The notes: generated by a model from the letters alone, not told the origin. 64,000 bases of DNA from Clostridium magnum DSM 2767 (GCF_001623875.1 NZ_LWAE01000005.1:62001-126000), one strand, 5' to 3'. Shown: positions 8,893 to 17,430, counted from the first letter of the stretch. Numbers and translations are program-made.

Positions 8893-9735
8893 ATGAAAAA
8901 AGAGATAAAGCCATATATACTACTCCTTCCCGCTGCAATTGTTTTATTAGGAATATTAACATCCGGTATAGTAATCGCTCTATCCCAAAGCTTAGGTTAT
9001 ATGCCTATTATAGGGCTTAGAGAGCTAACCCTTAAATACTATATTTCTATAATTACGGATAAAGGTTTTTTAGAATCATTAAGATTCAGCTTAAATATTT
9101 CTTTATTTTCATCAACAATTGCAGTTATAGTTGGGGTAGCATTAGCTTATTCTATGATTGTTAACAAACATAGGAAAAGTATTGAAAAAATATTATACAT
9201 ACTTCCAATAATAGTACCTCATATGGTTGCGGCCTTTTTGATGTTTAATATTTTATCTCAAAGCGGCCTGCTGCCTAGAATTTTATATCATCTTGGCATA
9301 ATAAAAGCACAATCTGATTTTCCAAGCTTAATTTTTGATAAGTTTGGAGTTGGAATTGTAATATGTTATATTTGGAAGGAAATACCCTTTGTGGCTATGG
9401 TAGTATATACATTTATAAGTAATATAAATAAAAGTCTTGAGGAAGTGGCCGTGAATTTAGGAGCTAGCAGAAGACAGTTTTTCTGGCATGTGATGCTTCC
9501 TTTATCATGGCCTTCAATTATATCTTCCTTTATTATTATATTTGCATTTTCCTTTGGAGCATTTGAAGTTCCATATTTGCTTGGACCAACTACTCCAAAA
9601 ACTTTGCCAGTAAGGGCTTTTATAGAGTATACAAATCCGGATATTTTAAATAGACCTTATGCAATGGCTTTAAATGTTGTTTTAACCTTTATTTCCTTAG
9701 TAATAGTATGGATTTATGATGAAGTGACAACTTAA
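8893..9735 (+). CDS. Ynj-like ABC transporter permease, subunit 1
   Basis: 280-residue inner-membrane permease of the MetI/PotB type with about six helices. The EAA loop reads EEVAVNLGASRRQFFWHV near residues 184-201, the site that docks to the ATPase. In E. coli YnjC the two permease halves are one protein; here they are separate genes, and this is the N-terminal-half equivalent. The start has a GGGGAGGGGAG site. The last helix runs almost to the stop codon. The final codons (EVTT and stop) are supplied by the left end of a dispersed repeat, so the normal C-terminal tail has probably been replaced. Confidence 0.85.
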   Translation: MKKEIKPYILLLPAAIVLLGILTSGIVIALSQSLGYMPIIGLRELTLKYYISIITDKGFLESLRFSLNISLFSSTIAVIVGVALAYSMIVNKHRKSIEKILYILPIIVPHMVAAFLMFNILSQSGLLPRILYHLGIIKAQSDFPSLIFDKFGVGIVICYIWKEIPFVAMVVYTFISNINKSLEEVAVNLGASRRQFFWHVMLPLSWPSIISSFIIIFAFSFGAFEVPYLLGPTTPKTLPVRAFIEYTNPDILNRPYAMALNVVLTFISLVIVWIYDEVTT

Positions 9736-9850
9736 CTCAGGTGGGCAGGGACCCACCTGAGTCTTAGTTGAACGAATCCAGGGGCGTAGACGCGCTTTAC
9801 TTCTCTGACGGTAGGAAGAGAAGTATTAGAGCGGGTAGTCATCGGATAAA
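9721..9850 (+). repeat. Dispersed structured repeat, long form (copy A)
   Basis: Begins GAAGTGACAACTTAACTCAG and ends TAGTCATCGGATAAA, the same ends as the other copies in the window. Inside are a perfect hairpin (CTCAGGTGGG/CCCACCTGAG), a linker containing GTTGAACGAATCCAGGGG, and a second hairpin (ACTTCTC/GAGAAGT with outer CGCTTT/AGAGCG). Copy B has the same layout and linker. The left end lies inside the 3' end of the permease gene and provides its stop codon. Confidence 0.8.
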
Positions 9851-9936
9851 GCCTTCAGTTTGTTTTGGAGAAATGTATAGAGTTAAAGTTTTGAGTTGGG
9901 CAAGGTATTAATTTCACAGAGGAGTATGGGAGATTT

Positions 9937-10740
9937 ATGAAGAAAAATGTTATTTTTAATATTATTATCTATTTGGCTGTTTTTTTAATTCTTCTTCCAC
10001 TAACGGTTTTAATTTTATGGGGCTTTAGTAAAAGATGGCCTTGGCCTTATGTTCTGCCTACTGAGTATAGTCTAAGGGGAGCTGCTTACTTTTTAACCGG
10101 TGATGGTAATTCAATGAAAATACTTTTATATAGTATTGGGTTATCCTTTGTAGTTACTATAATTACTTTAGTGATAAGTGTGCCAGCGGCTAGAGCTTTA
10201 GGCTTATATGAATTTAAAGGAAAAGGCTTTTTTAAATTACTTGTGCTTCTGCCACTTATTATTTCACCGGTAGCGGTGGGGATTGGTATTCAGGTATTCT
10301 TTATAAAGATAGGACTTGCCAATACCTTTTTAGGAGTAGTGTTAGTCCACTTAGTACCATGCTTGCCTTATGGTATAAGAATACTTACTAATGTATTTGA
10401 AGCTTTAGGTGAGTCTATGGAGTTTCAGGCAACAACACTAGGTGCAAGCAAGATACAAACCTTTTTTTATGTAACCTTACCCTTAATATCTCCAGGTTTA
10501 ATATCAGCGGCAGGTTTAGTATTTATAGTATCCTTTAGTCAGTATTTTTTAACTTTTATAGTGGGTGGAGGAAATATTGTAACACTTCCAATGGTTATGT
10601 TTCCATTTATTCAAAGCGGAGATAGAATGATAGCATCCTGCTATAGTATTGTATTTATTGTAGCTACCTTGGTACTTTTAATTGTAATAGAAAAAAGAGT
10701 AAAGGCTTACTACACAGTAGAAAATCATTTTTATATATAG
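9937..10740 (+). CDS. Ynj-like ABC transporter permease, subunit 2
   Basis: 267-residue permease of the PotC/ThiP-C-terminal-half type with about six helices. The EAA loop reads ESMEFQATTLGASKIQTFFY near residues 165-184. It is the partner of the preceding permease; together they correspond to the two halves of YnjC. The ATG follows a GAGGAGTATGGGAG region. It lies 200 nt after subunit 1, a gap almost filled by the long repeat copy, and 76 nt before the ATPase gene. Confidence 0.83.
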   Translation: MKKNVIFNIIIYLAVFLILLPLTVLILWGFSKRWPWPYVLPTEYSLRGAAYFLTGDGNSMKILLYSIGLSFVVTIITLVISVPAARALGLYEFKGKGFFKLLVLLPLIISPVAVGIGIQVFFIKIGLANTFLGVVLVHLVPCLPYGIRILTNVFEALGESMEFQATTLGASKIQTFFYVTLPLISPGLISAAGLVFIVSFSQYFLTFIVGGGNIVTLPMVMFPFIQSGDRMIASCYSIVFIVATLVLLIVIEKRVKAYYTVENHFYI

Positions 10741-10816
10741 CAGATTATATTATTTTTAAATAATAATTAGGTTAAGGAATGGGTTCAATTTAACTTCATA
10801 TTTAGGAGAAAGATAT

Positions 10817-11845
10817 ATGACTAAATTACAGATGAAAAATTTGAATAAAAGTTTTGATGACATAAAAGTATTAAAGGATATTAATTTTTTTATAGCTGAT
10901 GGTGAAATAGTATCACTTTTAGGTGAATCTGGATGTGGAAAAAGTACTACGTTAAAGATCATTGCTGGACTTATTGAACCTGACAGCGGAGATATAATTT
11001 TAGATGAAGCCTCTATTTTAAATGTGCAAGCAGAGAAACGGAAGACGGTAATTGTATTTCAGGATCATTTACTATTTCCTCATCTAAATATAGAAGATAA
11101 CATTGGTTTCGGACTTAAGATGGCTGGAATAAAGAAAAGCATCAGAAAAAATAAGGTTGCAGAAATAGTAAGCTTGTTAAAGCTTCAGGGACTGGAGAAA
11201 AGATACCCAAAGGAATTATCTGGAGGTCAAAGACAGCGAGTTGCACTGGGAAGAGCATTGGCTATTGAACCTAAAGTTCTTTTATTGGATGAACCTTTTT
11301 CAAATCTAGATATAAGACTGAGAGAAGAGATGAGAGAACTAGTGTTAGGCATACAAAGGAAGCTAGGAATAACAACTATTTTGGTTACCCATGATAAAGA
11401 AGAAGCACTAATGATGTCAGATAAAATTGCAGTAATGATAGATGGGGAAATCCCTCAGTTTGATACTCCAGAAAATATTTATGAAAAACCTGTAAGTTCA
11501 TCAGTTGCAGATTTCTTTGGAGAAAAGAATTATATAGAGGGTTCTGTCAAAAATGGAATATTTGAATGTAAATTTGGAAGCTTTCAAGTAGACTTACCTC
11601 TTATAAAAAGTGGAAAAATGATGATAAAGCCAGAGAAGATAGAACTTTTATGTGAAACTGAAGATTGTAGTATGAATGGTGTTGTAAAAAAGAAAAGATA
11701 CTTAGGAGATAAGGTGCACTACACTGTGGAAGTAGAAGGAAAAGAATTAAAAGTAATATCTAGTGAGTACATGGGGATCAATGTAGGAGAAAATGTAAGG
11801 CTAAAAATAGACTTTTCAAAAGGAATTTTCTATCCTCATGAATAA
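10817..11845 (+). CDS. ynjD: Ynj-like ABC transporter ATP-binding protein
   Basis: 342-residue ATPase: Walker A GESGCGKST near residue 36, Q-loop VFQDHLLFPHL near 78, signature LSGGQRQRVALGRAL near 135, Walker B VLLLDEPFSNLD near 155 and the H-loop LVTHDKEEALMMSDK. After about residue 235 comes a C-terminal beta-rich TOBE/MOP-like domain, making it longer than E. coli YnjD (about 217 aa) and more like PotA/FbpC. It energises the two permeases upstream. A GGAGAAAGATAT site precedes the ATG. The substrate is not indicated by the sequence. Confidence 0.87.
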   Translation: MTKLQMKNLNKSFDDIKVLKDINFFIADGEIVSLLGESGCGKSTTLKIIAGLIEPDSGDIILDEASILNVQAEKRKTVIVFQDHLLFPHLNIEDNIGFGLKMAGIKKSIRKNKVAEIVSLLKLQGLEKRYPKELSGGQRQRVALGRALAIEPKVLLLDEPFSNLDIRLREEMRELVLGIQRKLGITTILVTHDKEEALMMSDKIAVMIDGEIPQFDTPENIYEKPVSSSVADFFGEKNYIEGSVKNGIFECKFGSFQVDLPLIKSGKMMIKPEKIELLCETEDCSMNGVVKKKRYLGDKVHYTVEVEGKELKVISSEYMGINVGENVRLKIDFSKGIFYPHE

Positions 11846-11866
11846 CAAATCTTAGTATTTGTATTA

Positions 11867-11900
11867 CATATGATTAAAGCTTCACTTCATAATGAAGCTT
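11867..11900. repeat. Inverted repeat, possibly a worn copy of the repeat left end
   Basis: AAGCTTCA and TGAAGCTT form an 8-bp stem after the ATPase gene. Read on the minus strand, GAAGTGAAGCTTTAATCA resembles the left end of the dispersed repeat with a few mismatches. No T-run follows on the plus strand, so it is a weak terminator candidate. Confidence 0.35.
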
Positions 11901-11928
11901 AAAAAATTCTTTAATGATGGTGGTAAAT

Positions 11929-12603
11929 ATGGTATCGATTATAATTCCTGTATTAAATGAAGAAAAAAATATTGAAAAAACATTAACCCAATTTAATGGA
12001 TTAAAGGGTGATAAAGAGGTCATTGTAGTAGATGGAGGAAGCAGGGATAAAACAAAAGAAATTGCAGAGAGATTTGCTAAGGTAGTATGTAGTGAAAAAG
12101 GAAGAGCAAATCAGATGAATAAAGGTGCGGAAAAAGCTAATGGAGATATATTGTGGTTTGTTCATTCCGATTCAGTTATTAAAGAGAATTCTATTGAAGA
12201 AATTCATTTAGCTATAGATGAAGGATCCGTTGGTGGAGGCTTTTCACTGGAGTTTTACGATTACAATACATTATTTATGAAATATATATCAGTAACCTCC
12301 AATCTTAGGGCTAAATATTTAGGACTATACTTTGGGGATCAAGGAATTTTTGTTAAAAAATCAGTGTTTGAAAATCTAGGAGGATATCCTAAACAGGAAA
12401 TAATGGAGGATTGGGAGTTTTCTCTTGGCATGAAGAAGATAGGTAAATTAAAATTGATTAGTACACCTATAGGTACTTCAGCTAGAAGATTTAAGATGGG
12501 TGGACAATTGAGAACTCATCTATTAATGCACAAAATAAAATTTCTCTATTTGCTAGGAACACCTACAAATAAGTTAGTTAAAATCTATAAGGATGTGAGA
12601 TAG
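11929..12603 (+). CDS. Family 2 glycosyltransferase of the TIGR04283 type (rSAM/selenodomain-associated)
   Basis: 224-residue GT-A enzyme without membrane helices. The N-terminal SIIIPVLNEEKNIEKTL and VIVVDGGSRDKTKEIA carry the nucleotide-binding aspartate, VCSEKGRANQMNKGAE and LWFVHSDS contain the DXD-equivalent, and GGYPKQEIMEDWEFSLGMKK is the acceptor-side motif typical of this small family. The ATG at 11929 is preferred (GGTGG 5 nt upstream) over two earlier in-frame ATGs at 11914 and 11917. Family members occur beside the TIGR04282 transferase, as here, in clusters linked to arsenosugar or selenium-related radical SAM proteins. The product here is unknown. Confidence 0.8.
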   Translation: MVSIIIPVLNEEKNIEKTLTQFNGLKGDKEVIVVDGGSRDKTKEIAERFAKVVCSEKGRANQMNKGAEKANGDILWFVHSDSVIKENSIEEIHLAIDEGSVGGGFSLEFYDYNTLFMKYISVTSNLRAKYLGLYFGDQGIFVKKSVFENLGGYPKQEIMEDWEFSLGMKKIGKLKLISTPIGTSARRFKMGGQLRTHLLMHKIKFLYLLGTPTNKLVKIYKDVR

Positions 12604-12607
12604 ATTA

Positions 12608-13312
12608 ATGAATGCTCTTATAATTATGACTAGAATCCCAATTGCGGGAATGACAAAAACACGATTGATGAAAATACTTACAGGAGAAGAGTGTGCTAGA
12701 CTACATAGATGTTTTCTTTTGGATTTGTTTAAAATGGTTGATGAGCTTAGAGAAATAGCAGATATATATGTTACCTATACTCCAGAAAATTCTCTTTATC
12801 TAGTAGAAGACATTGTTCCAGGTTTTATAGATAGTTTCCCCCAGGAGGGACATGAACTAGGAGATAGAATGGAGAATGCCATTCAAAAGCTTTTAAAGAA
12901 AGGATATTCAAAGGTAATATTAATTGGGTCAGATATACCATCTCTTCAAGCTGAAGACATCAAAAAAGCCTATGATGAATTGGAGGGCAATGACATTTGC
13001 CTTGGACCTACTAATGATGGTGGTTATTATTTAGTTGGCATGAAGAAAAGCTGTAAGGATATTTTTAGTAATGATTTAAAATGGGGATACAAGTCTGTAT
13101 TTGAAGCTACTGTTTTAATAGCTAATAATTTAGGATTGACGGTAGGACTTACAACGAAGCTTGGTGATATAGATGAAAAAGAAGATATTGATGATTTTAT
13201 GAAAAGAATACGAAAAGGAAAATTTAGTGGCAAGGCTTTACCTATTAATACAATAAACTTTATACAGAATAAATGGGGAGGTGTTACAAGTGTTAAAGGA
13301 TGTATTAAGTAA
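12608..13312 (+). CDS. TIGR04282/DUF2064-type transferase (rSAM/selenodomain-associated)
   Basis: 234-residue nucleotidyltransferase-like GT-A fold protein. It opens with ALIIMTRIPIAGMTKTRL, the pyrophosphorylase-like loop of the family, and has ILIGSDIPSLQAEDIKKAY near residue 99 and LGPTNDGGYYLVGMKK near 130. The family pairs with TIGR04283 glycosyltransferases and probably makes or transfers an activated sugar. It starts 4 nt after the preceding gene and overlaps the next by 23 nt, so the three are tightly coupled. Substrate not known. Confidence 0.8.
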   Translation: MNALIIMTRIPIAGMTKTRLMKILTGEECARLHRCFLLDLFKMVDELREIADIYVTYTPENSLYLVEDIVPGFIDSFPQEGHELGDRMENAIQKLLKKGYSKVILIGSDIPSLQAEDIKKAYDELEGNDICLGPTNDGGYYLVGMKKSCKDIFSNDLKWGYKSVFEATVLIANNLGLTVGLTTKLGDIDEKEDIDDFMKRIRKGKFSGKALPINTINFIQNKWGGVTSVKGCIK

Positions 13313-14294
13313 TAAAATTTATGAGTATATGAAATATAATCAGTTAAATACAGAACTGAAGCTTGGGGAGGATTATAAGATAAAATTTCTAGCCCAGGGA
13401 GAATATAATATTAACTTTACAGTTGAAGATTGTAATAAAAAATATGTCTTTAGAGTAAATACCGGCAGCCAAATTGCTTCAGAAAATCAAATAAGATATG
13501 AATATGAGGCGTTAAAGAGCTTAGAGGTAAGCGGAGTAACACCAAGGGCTTATTATGTAGATGATAGTAAAAAACAGCTAGACTATGGTGTTTTAATAAT
13601 GGAATTTTTAGAGGGAAAACCCTTAGAATATCATAAGGACTTAAAATCTGCAGCAGAAATATTTTCAAAAATACATTCTATAGATATAACGGGAAACAAT
13701 TTTAAAAATCTAATTATAGAAGAGAATATATTTACTGAAAGAATAAAAGAAGCCCAAAGGCTTTTAAAGGATTTTTTTCAATCTCCTAAAATACCGTCAG
13801 AGCTCAAGGACTTCTTTTATGTATTTATTGAATGGGCTGAAAAAAACAAGCATGGAGAAAAGTATTTTTTGGAGAACAAGTGGCATGTTGTTAATAATAC
13901 AGAGGTCAATTCTAGTAATTTTATAATAGGAAGGGAAAAATCTTACCTTATAGACTGGGAGAAGCCGGTGATAAGTGATCCTTGCCAGGATTTGACTCAA
14001 TTTTTAGCACCTACTACCACACTATGGAAAACAGATTACATATTAAGTAAAGAAGAAAAAGAAGAATTTTTTAGAGCATATGTGGGTGGATTGAAGGTTA
14101 AGGATAAGAATATAAGGGAGAGGGTAGAGTTATATACTCCATTCCTTTATTTAAGAGCTTTGTCCTGGTGTGCCTATGCATATTTAGAGTATCAAAAGGA
14201 CGAAAAGGAAATTAAAAATATGGATACCTATAATAAAATTAAAGAATATCTAGATTTAGATTTTATGAGACGTTTATTATGGGAGTATTTTTAG
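13290..14294 (+). CDS. Aminoglycoside-phosphotransferase/choline-kinase family small-molecule kinase
   Basis: 334-residue protein kinase-like fold enzyme. Visible are an N-lobe segment with YVFRVNTGSQ (ATP-binding lysine replaced by arginine in this position), the hinge VLIMEFLEGKPLEYHK near residue 103, a catalytic-loop region where the usual HxD reads WHVVNNTEVNSSNFII near residue 195, and the metal-binding SYLIDWEKPVISDPCQDL near 215. The replacement of the catalytic HGD by NTEVNSSN is unusual. The GTG at 13290 is preferred because GGGGAGGTG ends 7 nt before it. It overlaps the upstream transferase gene and may phosphorylate its product. Confidence 0.72.
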   Translation: MLKDVLSNKIYEYMKYNQLNTELKLGEDYKIKFLAQGEYNINFTVEDCNKKYVFRVNTGSQIASENQIRYEYEALKSLEVSGVTPRAYYVDDSKKQLDYGVLIMEFLEGKPLEYHKDLKSAAEIFSKIHSIDITGNNFKNLIIEENIFTERIKEAQRLLKDFFQSPKIPSELKDFFYVFIEWAEKNKHGEKYFLENKWHVVNNTEVNSSNFIIGREKSYLIDWEKPVISDPCQDLTQFLAPTTTLWKTDYILSKEEKEEFFRAYVGGLKVKDKNIRERVELYTPFLYLRALSWCAYAYLEYQKDEKEIKNMDTYNKIKEYLDLDFMRRLLWEYF

Positions 14295-14310
14295 TGGAAT
14301 TGAATATTAA

Positions 14311-14335
14311 GAAGTGAAACTTGAATCAGATAGAG
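14311..14335 (+). repeat. Dispersed repeat, left-end fragment (copy G)
   Basis: GAAGTGAAACTTGAATCAGA matches the left end of the family; the right end is missing. It begins 16 nt after the stop codon of the kinase gene. Confidence 0.6.
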
Positions 14336-14381
14336 TTTTTCTAGAATGATTGTATAAAGTTATAACTAAATAGGAGGATAT

Positions 14382-15530
14382 ATGGGTAACTTTGTCTATT
14401 CGGATATATTTAATAAAAAAGCTAAAGAGTTTTCAGAGAGCTGCATTAACTGTAAACTCTGCGTTAGAGAATGTGAAATGCTAAATAACTTTAAGATCAG
14501 CCCTAAGGATTTTTTTAACGGAGATATAGAACCAATAAATGCTGATCCAAGTATTCCTTATTCCTGTAATACCTGTGAAACATGCAAAAAAATGTGTCCA
14601 AAGGGATTAAGTATTGAAGACTTATTTGTTGAAATGAGAAAAGAACATATAAAAAATAATAGAGGTAAGTCACCAATAAAGGGACATAAGAGCATAGAAT
14701 TTCATCAAACCTTTAGTTTTTCAAAAATCTTTAATGTTACAATACCAGATACAAAGGCAGGATATACAAAAAGAGTATTTATTCCAGGATGCAGTTTATC
14801 CTCCTATAGCCCGGAGCTTGTGGGGAAAACCTTAGAGTATTTACAGGAAAGACTGCCTGGCACCGGCGCAATATTAAAGTGCTGTGGTAAACCAACACTA
14901 TCATTGGGACAAGAAGAAAAGTTTCATGAAAGATACTCAGAACTTCAAGCAGAACTTGACAAACTTGGAGTGGAAGAAGTAATAACTGCCTGTCAAAATT
15001 GCTATATTACTATGTCTCAATTTAGTCCAAATCAAAAGGTAAGATCCTTATGGACGGTTATTCCTGAATTAGGGCTTTATGATGAAATGAAAGGCAAAGG
15101 TAAAATTAGCAATATTACCTTTGGTATCCATGATGCCTGTCCTACAAGAAATAATTTTGACATACATGAAGGTATAAGATGGATTATAAATGAATTAGGA
15201 TATAGACTTGAGGAAACAGAGTATTCCAGAGAAAATACTAGATGTTGTGGTTTTGGTGGAATGGCTGTACCTGCAAATCCTGAACTTTCTAAAAGGGTAA
15301 TGAAAAGCAGTGGTGAAAAATCAGAGAAAGATTATATAATAACATATTGTGCAAGTTGCAGAGAGGCAATGACTATTGCAGAGAAAAAATCCCTACATAT
15401 ATTAAATTTGATGTTTAATGACAGCTATAACACTACATCAAGGGTACCGGGACTAAATAAAAATCTTATTAAGAATTGGATGATAAGATATAAATCTAAA
15501 CAAGTATTAAAAGCCAAAGGAAAATTATAG
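14382..15530 (+). CDS. Fe-S oxidoreductase with two 4Fe-4S motifs and two CCG domains
   Basis: 382 residues. N-terminal ferredoxin-like CINCKLCVREC (from about residue 21) and CNTCETCKKMCPKG (from about 64) bind two 4Fe-4S clusters. They are followed by two cysteine-rich CCG domains (FIPGCSLSS with LKCCGKPT, and HDACPTRN with TRCCGFGG and YCASC), as in HdrB/D, GlpC and LutA electron-transfer subunits. No membrane helices are seen, so it is probably cytosolic or peripheral. It is the last gene of the Ynj-like cluster and has a strong AGGAGGATAT site. It likely handles disulfide or quinone-level electrons; the partner is unknown. Confidence 0.82.
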   Translation: MGNFVYSDIFNKKAKEFSESCINCKLCVRECEMLNNFKISPKDFFNGDIEPINADPSIPYSCNTCETCKKMCPKGLSIEDLFVEMRKEHIKNNRGKSPIKGHKSIEFHQTFSFSKIFNVTIPDTKAGYTKRVFIPGCSLSSYSPELVGKTLEYLQERLPGTGAILKCCGKPTLSLGQEEKFHERYSELQAELDKLGVEEVITACQNCYITMSQFSPNQKVRSLWTVIPELGLYDEMKGKGKISNITFGIHDACPTRNNFDIHEGIRWIINELGYRLEETEYSRENTRCCGFGGMAVPANPELSKRVMKSSGEKSEKDYIITYCASCREAMTIAEKKSLHILNLMFNDSYNTTSRVPGLNKNLIKNWMIRYKSKQVLKAKGKL

Positions 15531-15604
15531 ATTTAGTTTGAAAGAATAAAATAGTGTCAAGTTATCCTATAGGGAGATAAATTAGGAAAAACAAAGGTAT
15601 AATG

Positions 15605-15639
15605 TTACTATAGGGCTTTGGTAGTGAACCCTATAGTAA
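15605..15639. promoter_or_regulatory. Perfect inverted repeat in the hydrolase leader
   Basis: TTACTATAGGG and CCCTATAGTAA are perfect 11-bp arms around a 13-nt spacer, ending one base before the AGGAG ribosome binding site. A related CCTATAGGG lies about 45 nt upstream. It may be an operator of the MerR-like dyad kind or an mRNA hairpin that affects access to the ribosome binding site. Confidence 0.5.
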
Positions 15640-15654
15640 AAGGAGTTGAGAAGT

Positions 15655-16368
15655 ATGAAACAAAATTTGAAAATAGAAAATATCCCTGCAATTTTGTGGG
15701 GGGATAAATCAGATAAGTTATTCGTAGTGATACATGGTAATATGTCAAATAAGGCGGATGATGCTATTGTTGTGTTTGCAGAAGAAGCAACAGCAGTAGG
15801 TTATCAAGTGCTTAGTTTTGATTTGCCTGAACATGGTGACCGTAAGGATGAAACCTATGCTTGCAAAGTTCAAAATTGTGTTCAGGACCTTAATACCATT
15901 ATGGGTTATGCAAAATCATTAGCAAATAGTATAAGCGTATTTGCATGCAGCATGGGAGCGTATTTTAGCTTGCTGACATATAGTCATGAGCCGCTGCAAC
16001 AGTGTTTGTTTCTGTCTCCTGTGGTAAATATGGAACGTATCATAAATAATATGATGACATGGTTTAACGTGAGCGAGAATAGATTAGAAAAAGAAAAAGA
16101 AATTTCTACACCTATAGGACAAATACTCTATTGGGATTACTACTGCTATGTGAAAGAACATCCTATTGTTAATTGGAATAAGCCAACTTCAATCCTATAT
16201 GGGGCAGAAGATAATTTATGTGAGTTTGATGTGGTATCTGACTTCGCAAAAGGCTTTGATTGCAATTTGCAAGTAATGGAGCATGGAGAACATTATTTCC
16301 ACACAAAAGAACAATTACAATTTTTCAGACTGTGGCTGAAAAGACATATCTACGCCAATGAAAAATAA
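15655..16368 (+). CDS. Alpha/beta hydrolase
   Basis: 237-residue serine hydrolase. The oxyanion-hole segment VVIHGNMSNK lies near residue 27, the nucleophile elbow is FACSMGAYFS (Ser near 104), an aspartate comes in ILYGAEDNLCEF near 186, and the catalytic histidine in MEHGEHYFHTKEQ near 213. The ATG at 15655 has an AGGAG site; an in-frame TTG nine bases earlier is less likely. It stands alone behind a strong inverted repeat. Substrate unknown. Confidence 0.8.
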   Translation: MKQNLKIENIPAILWGDKSDKLFVVIHGNMSNKADDAIVVFAEEATAVGYQVLSFDLPEHGDRKDETYACKVQNCVQDLNTIMGYAKSLANSISVFACSMGAYFSLLTYSHEPLQQCLFLSPVVNMERIINNMMTWFNVSENRLEKEKEISTPIGQILYWDYYCYVKEHPIVNWNKPTSILYGAEDNLCEFDVVSDFAKGFDCNLQVMEHGEHYFHTKEQLQFFRLWLKRHIYANEK

Positions 16369-16410
16369 AGGGACTATTTTGAAATTCATGAAATTCCTAT
16401 ACAAAAACAA

Positions 16411-16456
16411 AAGCCATGCATAAATAGGAAAGCAAACCTCCTTATATGCATGGTTT
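16411..16456. terminator. Bidirectional terminator between hydrolase and ahbB
   Basis: AAGCCATGCATA and TATGCATGGTTT form a 12-bp stem (one wobble) between the two convergent genes. Confidence 0.7.
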
Positions 16457-16480
16457 ATATTCATGAAAACTTATAAATAT

Positions 16481-16948
16481 CTATTTAAAGTATTTCATAC
16501 TAGTTTTTTTCAATTCACGAGTACTATATAAAACTCTATACTCTGTAACTCCTATTGCATCAGATATACCTTGAATAATTTTGCTACACCTTTCCATATC
16601 CTTCTCATGTATCATCGTATATAAATTATAATCCCAAAAAGGATAGGCTATTCTCTCATAGCAGTGGCTAATCTCAGGAATAGATGCCAGGTACTCACCA
16701 ATGGAGAGGATATCTTTGTTATTAACTTTCCAGACCACCATGGCATTAGCATTGAAACCTGCCTGTCTATGGTATAGTATGGCAGACACTCTCTTTAGTA
16801 TACCAGTCTCATTATATTTTTTTATCTTATCTATAAGCTCATCCTCATCTATATCTAATTCTTCAGCCATATCTTTATAAGGGGAAGCTGTTAGAGGAAT
16901 ATCTTCCTGGAGTCTCTTTAGTATCTTTTTATCAAGAGGACTTAGCAT
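16481..16948 (-). CDS. ahbB: Siroheme decarboxylase subunit AhbB
   Basis: 155-residue Lrp/AsnC-like protein: a winged helix at residues 1-55 (PLDKKILKRLQEDIPL) and a RAM-like domain after it. The segment YHRQAGFNANAMVVWKV is the mark of AhbB/NirD-type decarboxylases rather than true regulators. With AhbA it removes the two acetate carboxyls at C12 and C18 of siroheme. It starts 1 nt after ahbA and ends the four-gene Ahb set. A GGAGGAG site precedes it. Confidence 0.88.
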   Translation of the reverse strand: MLSPLDKKILKRLQEDIPLTASPYKDMAEELDIDEDELIDKIKKYNETGILKRVSAILYHRQAGFNANAMVVWKVNNKDILSIGEYLASIPEISHCYERIAYPFWDYNLYTMIHEKDMERCSKIIQGISDAIGVTEYRVLYSTRELKKTSMKYFK

Positions 16949-16949
16949 C

Positions 16950-17405
16950 TTAATCTCCTCCTAAATCTAAAGCTACTTTAACTTTAAACAAGTTAACTGC
17001 AGGTAAACTTATTATATCATCTAAACCTGTAGTTACTTTTATTTCTTCGATTATCCTGCATAAGTTATCCTGAGAATAGGTTATAACTGTAAACCACATA
17101 TTATAAATACCTTCTCTTATATAATTATGTGTTATTTCATCATAGCTATTTATAATTTTAGCTACACAGTCTACTTTGGAAGGGGGAACCTTGGCAGCAC
17201 AAAGAGTGCTTGTATATCCTAATTTTTTAGAATTGAAGATACCGCCTATTCTTCTTATTAGTCCTTCTTTTTTTAAGTTATCAATTCTTTTCAATACTTC
17301 TTGCTCAGTAATGAACAAATTTTCTGCAATTATTTGAAAAGGTCTTTTATCAATTGGAAGTTCGCGCTGTATTAAAGTAAGTAAATTTTTATCTGTTTCA
17401 TCCAT
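16950..17405 (-). CDS. ahbA: Siroheme decarboxylase subunit AhbA
   Basis: 151-residue Lrp/AsnC-like partner of AhbB. It has an N-terminal winged helix (DETDKNLLTLIQRELP), then RRIGGIFNSKKLGYTSTLCA, the equivalent of the AhbA substrate-pocket segment, and a RAM-like half. The AhbAB heterodimer makes 12,18-didecarboxysiroheme in the alternative heme pathway. It has a GGAGG site. The gap between it and ahbD holds a short copy of the dispersed repeat in opposite orientation. Confidence 0.88.
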   Translation of the reverse strand: MDETDKNLLTLIQRELPIDKRPFQIIAENLFITEQEVLKRIDNLKKEGLIRRIGGIFNSKKLGYTSTLCAAKVPPSKVDCVAKIINSYDEITHNYIREGIYNMWFTVITYSQDNLCRIIEEIKVTTGLDDIISLPAVNLFKVKVALDLGGD

Positions 17406-17430
17406 ATAAAAAACCTCCTTAAAAAAATAT

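Noticed and set aside
11877..11900. Terminator after the Ynj-like ATPase gene
   Set aside because: The hairpin is followed by As, not Ts, on the plus strand, and the operon appears to continue into the glycosyltransferase gene.
16481..17405. Two Lrp/AsnC transcription regulators
   Set aside because: The tandem pair next to two radical SAM/SPASM genes and the AhbA/AhbB-specific segments fit siroheme decarboxylase subunits better.
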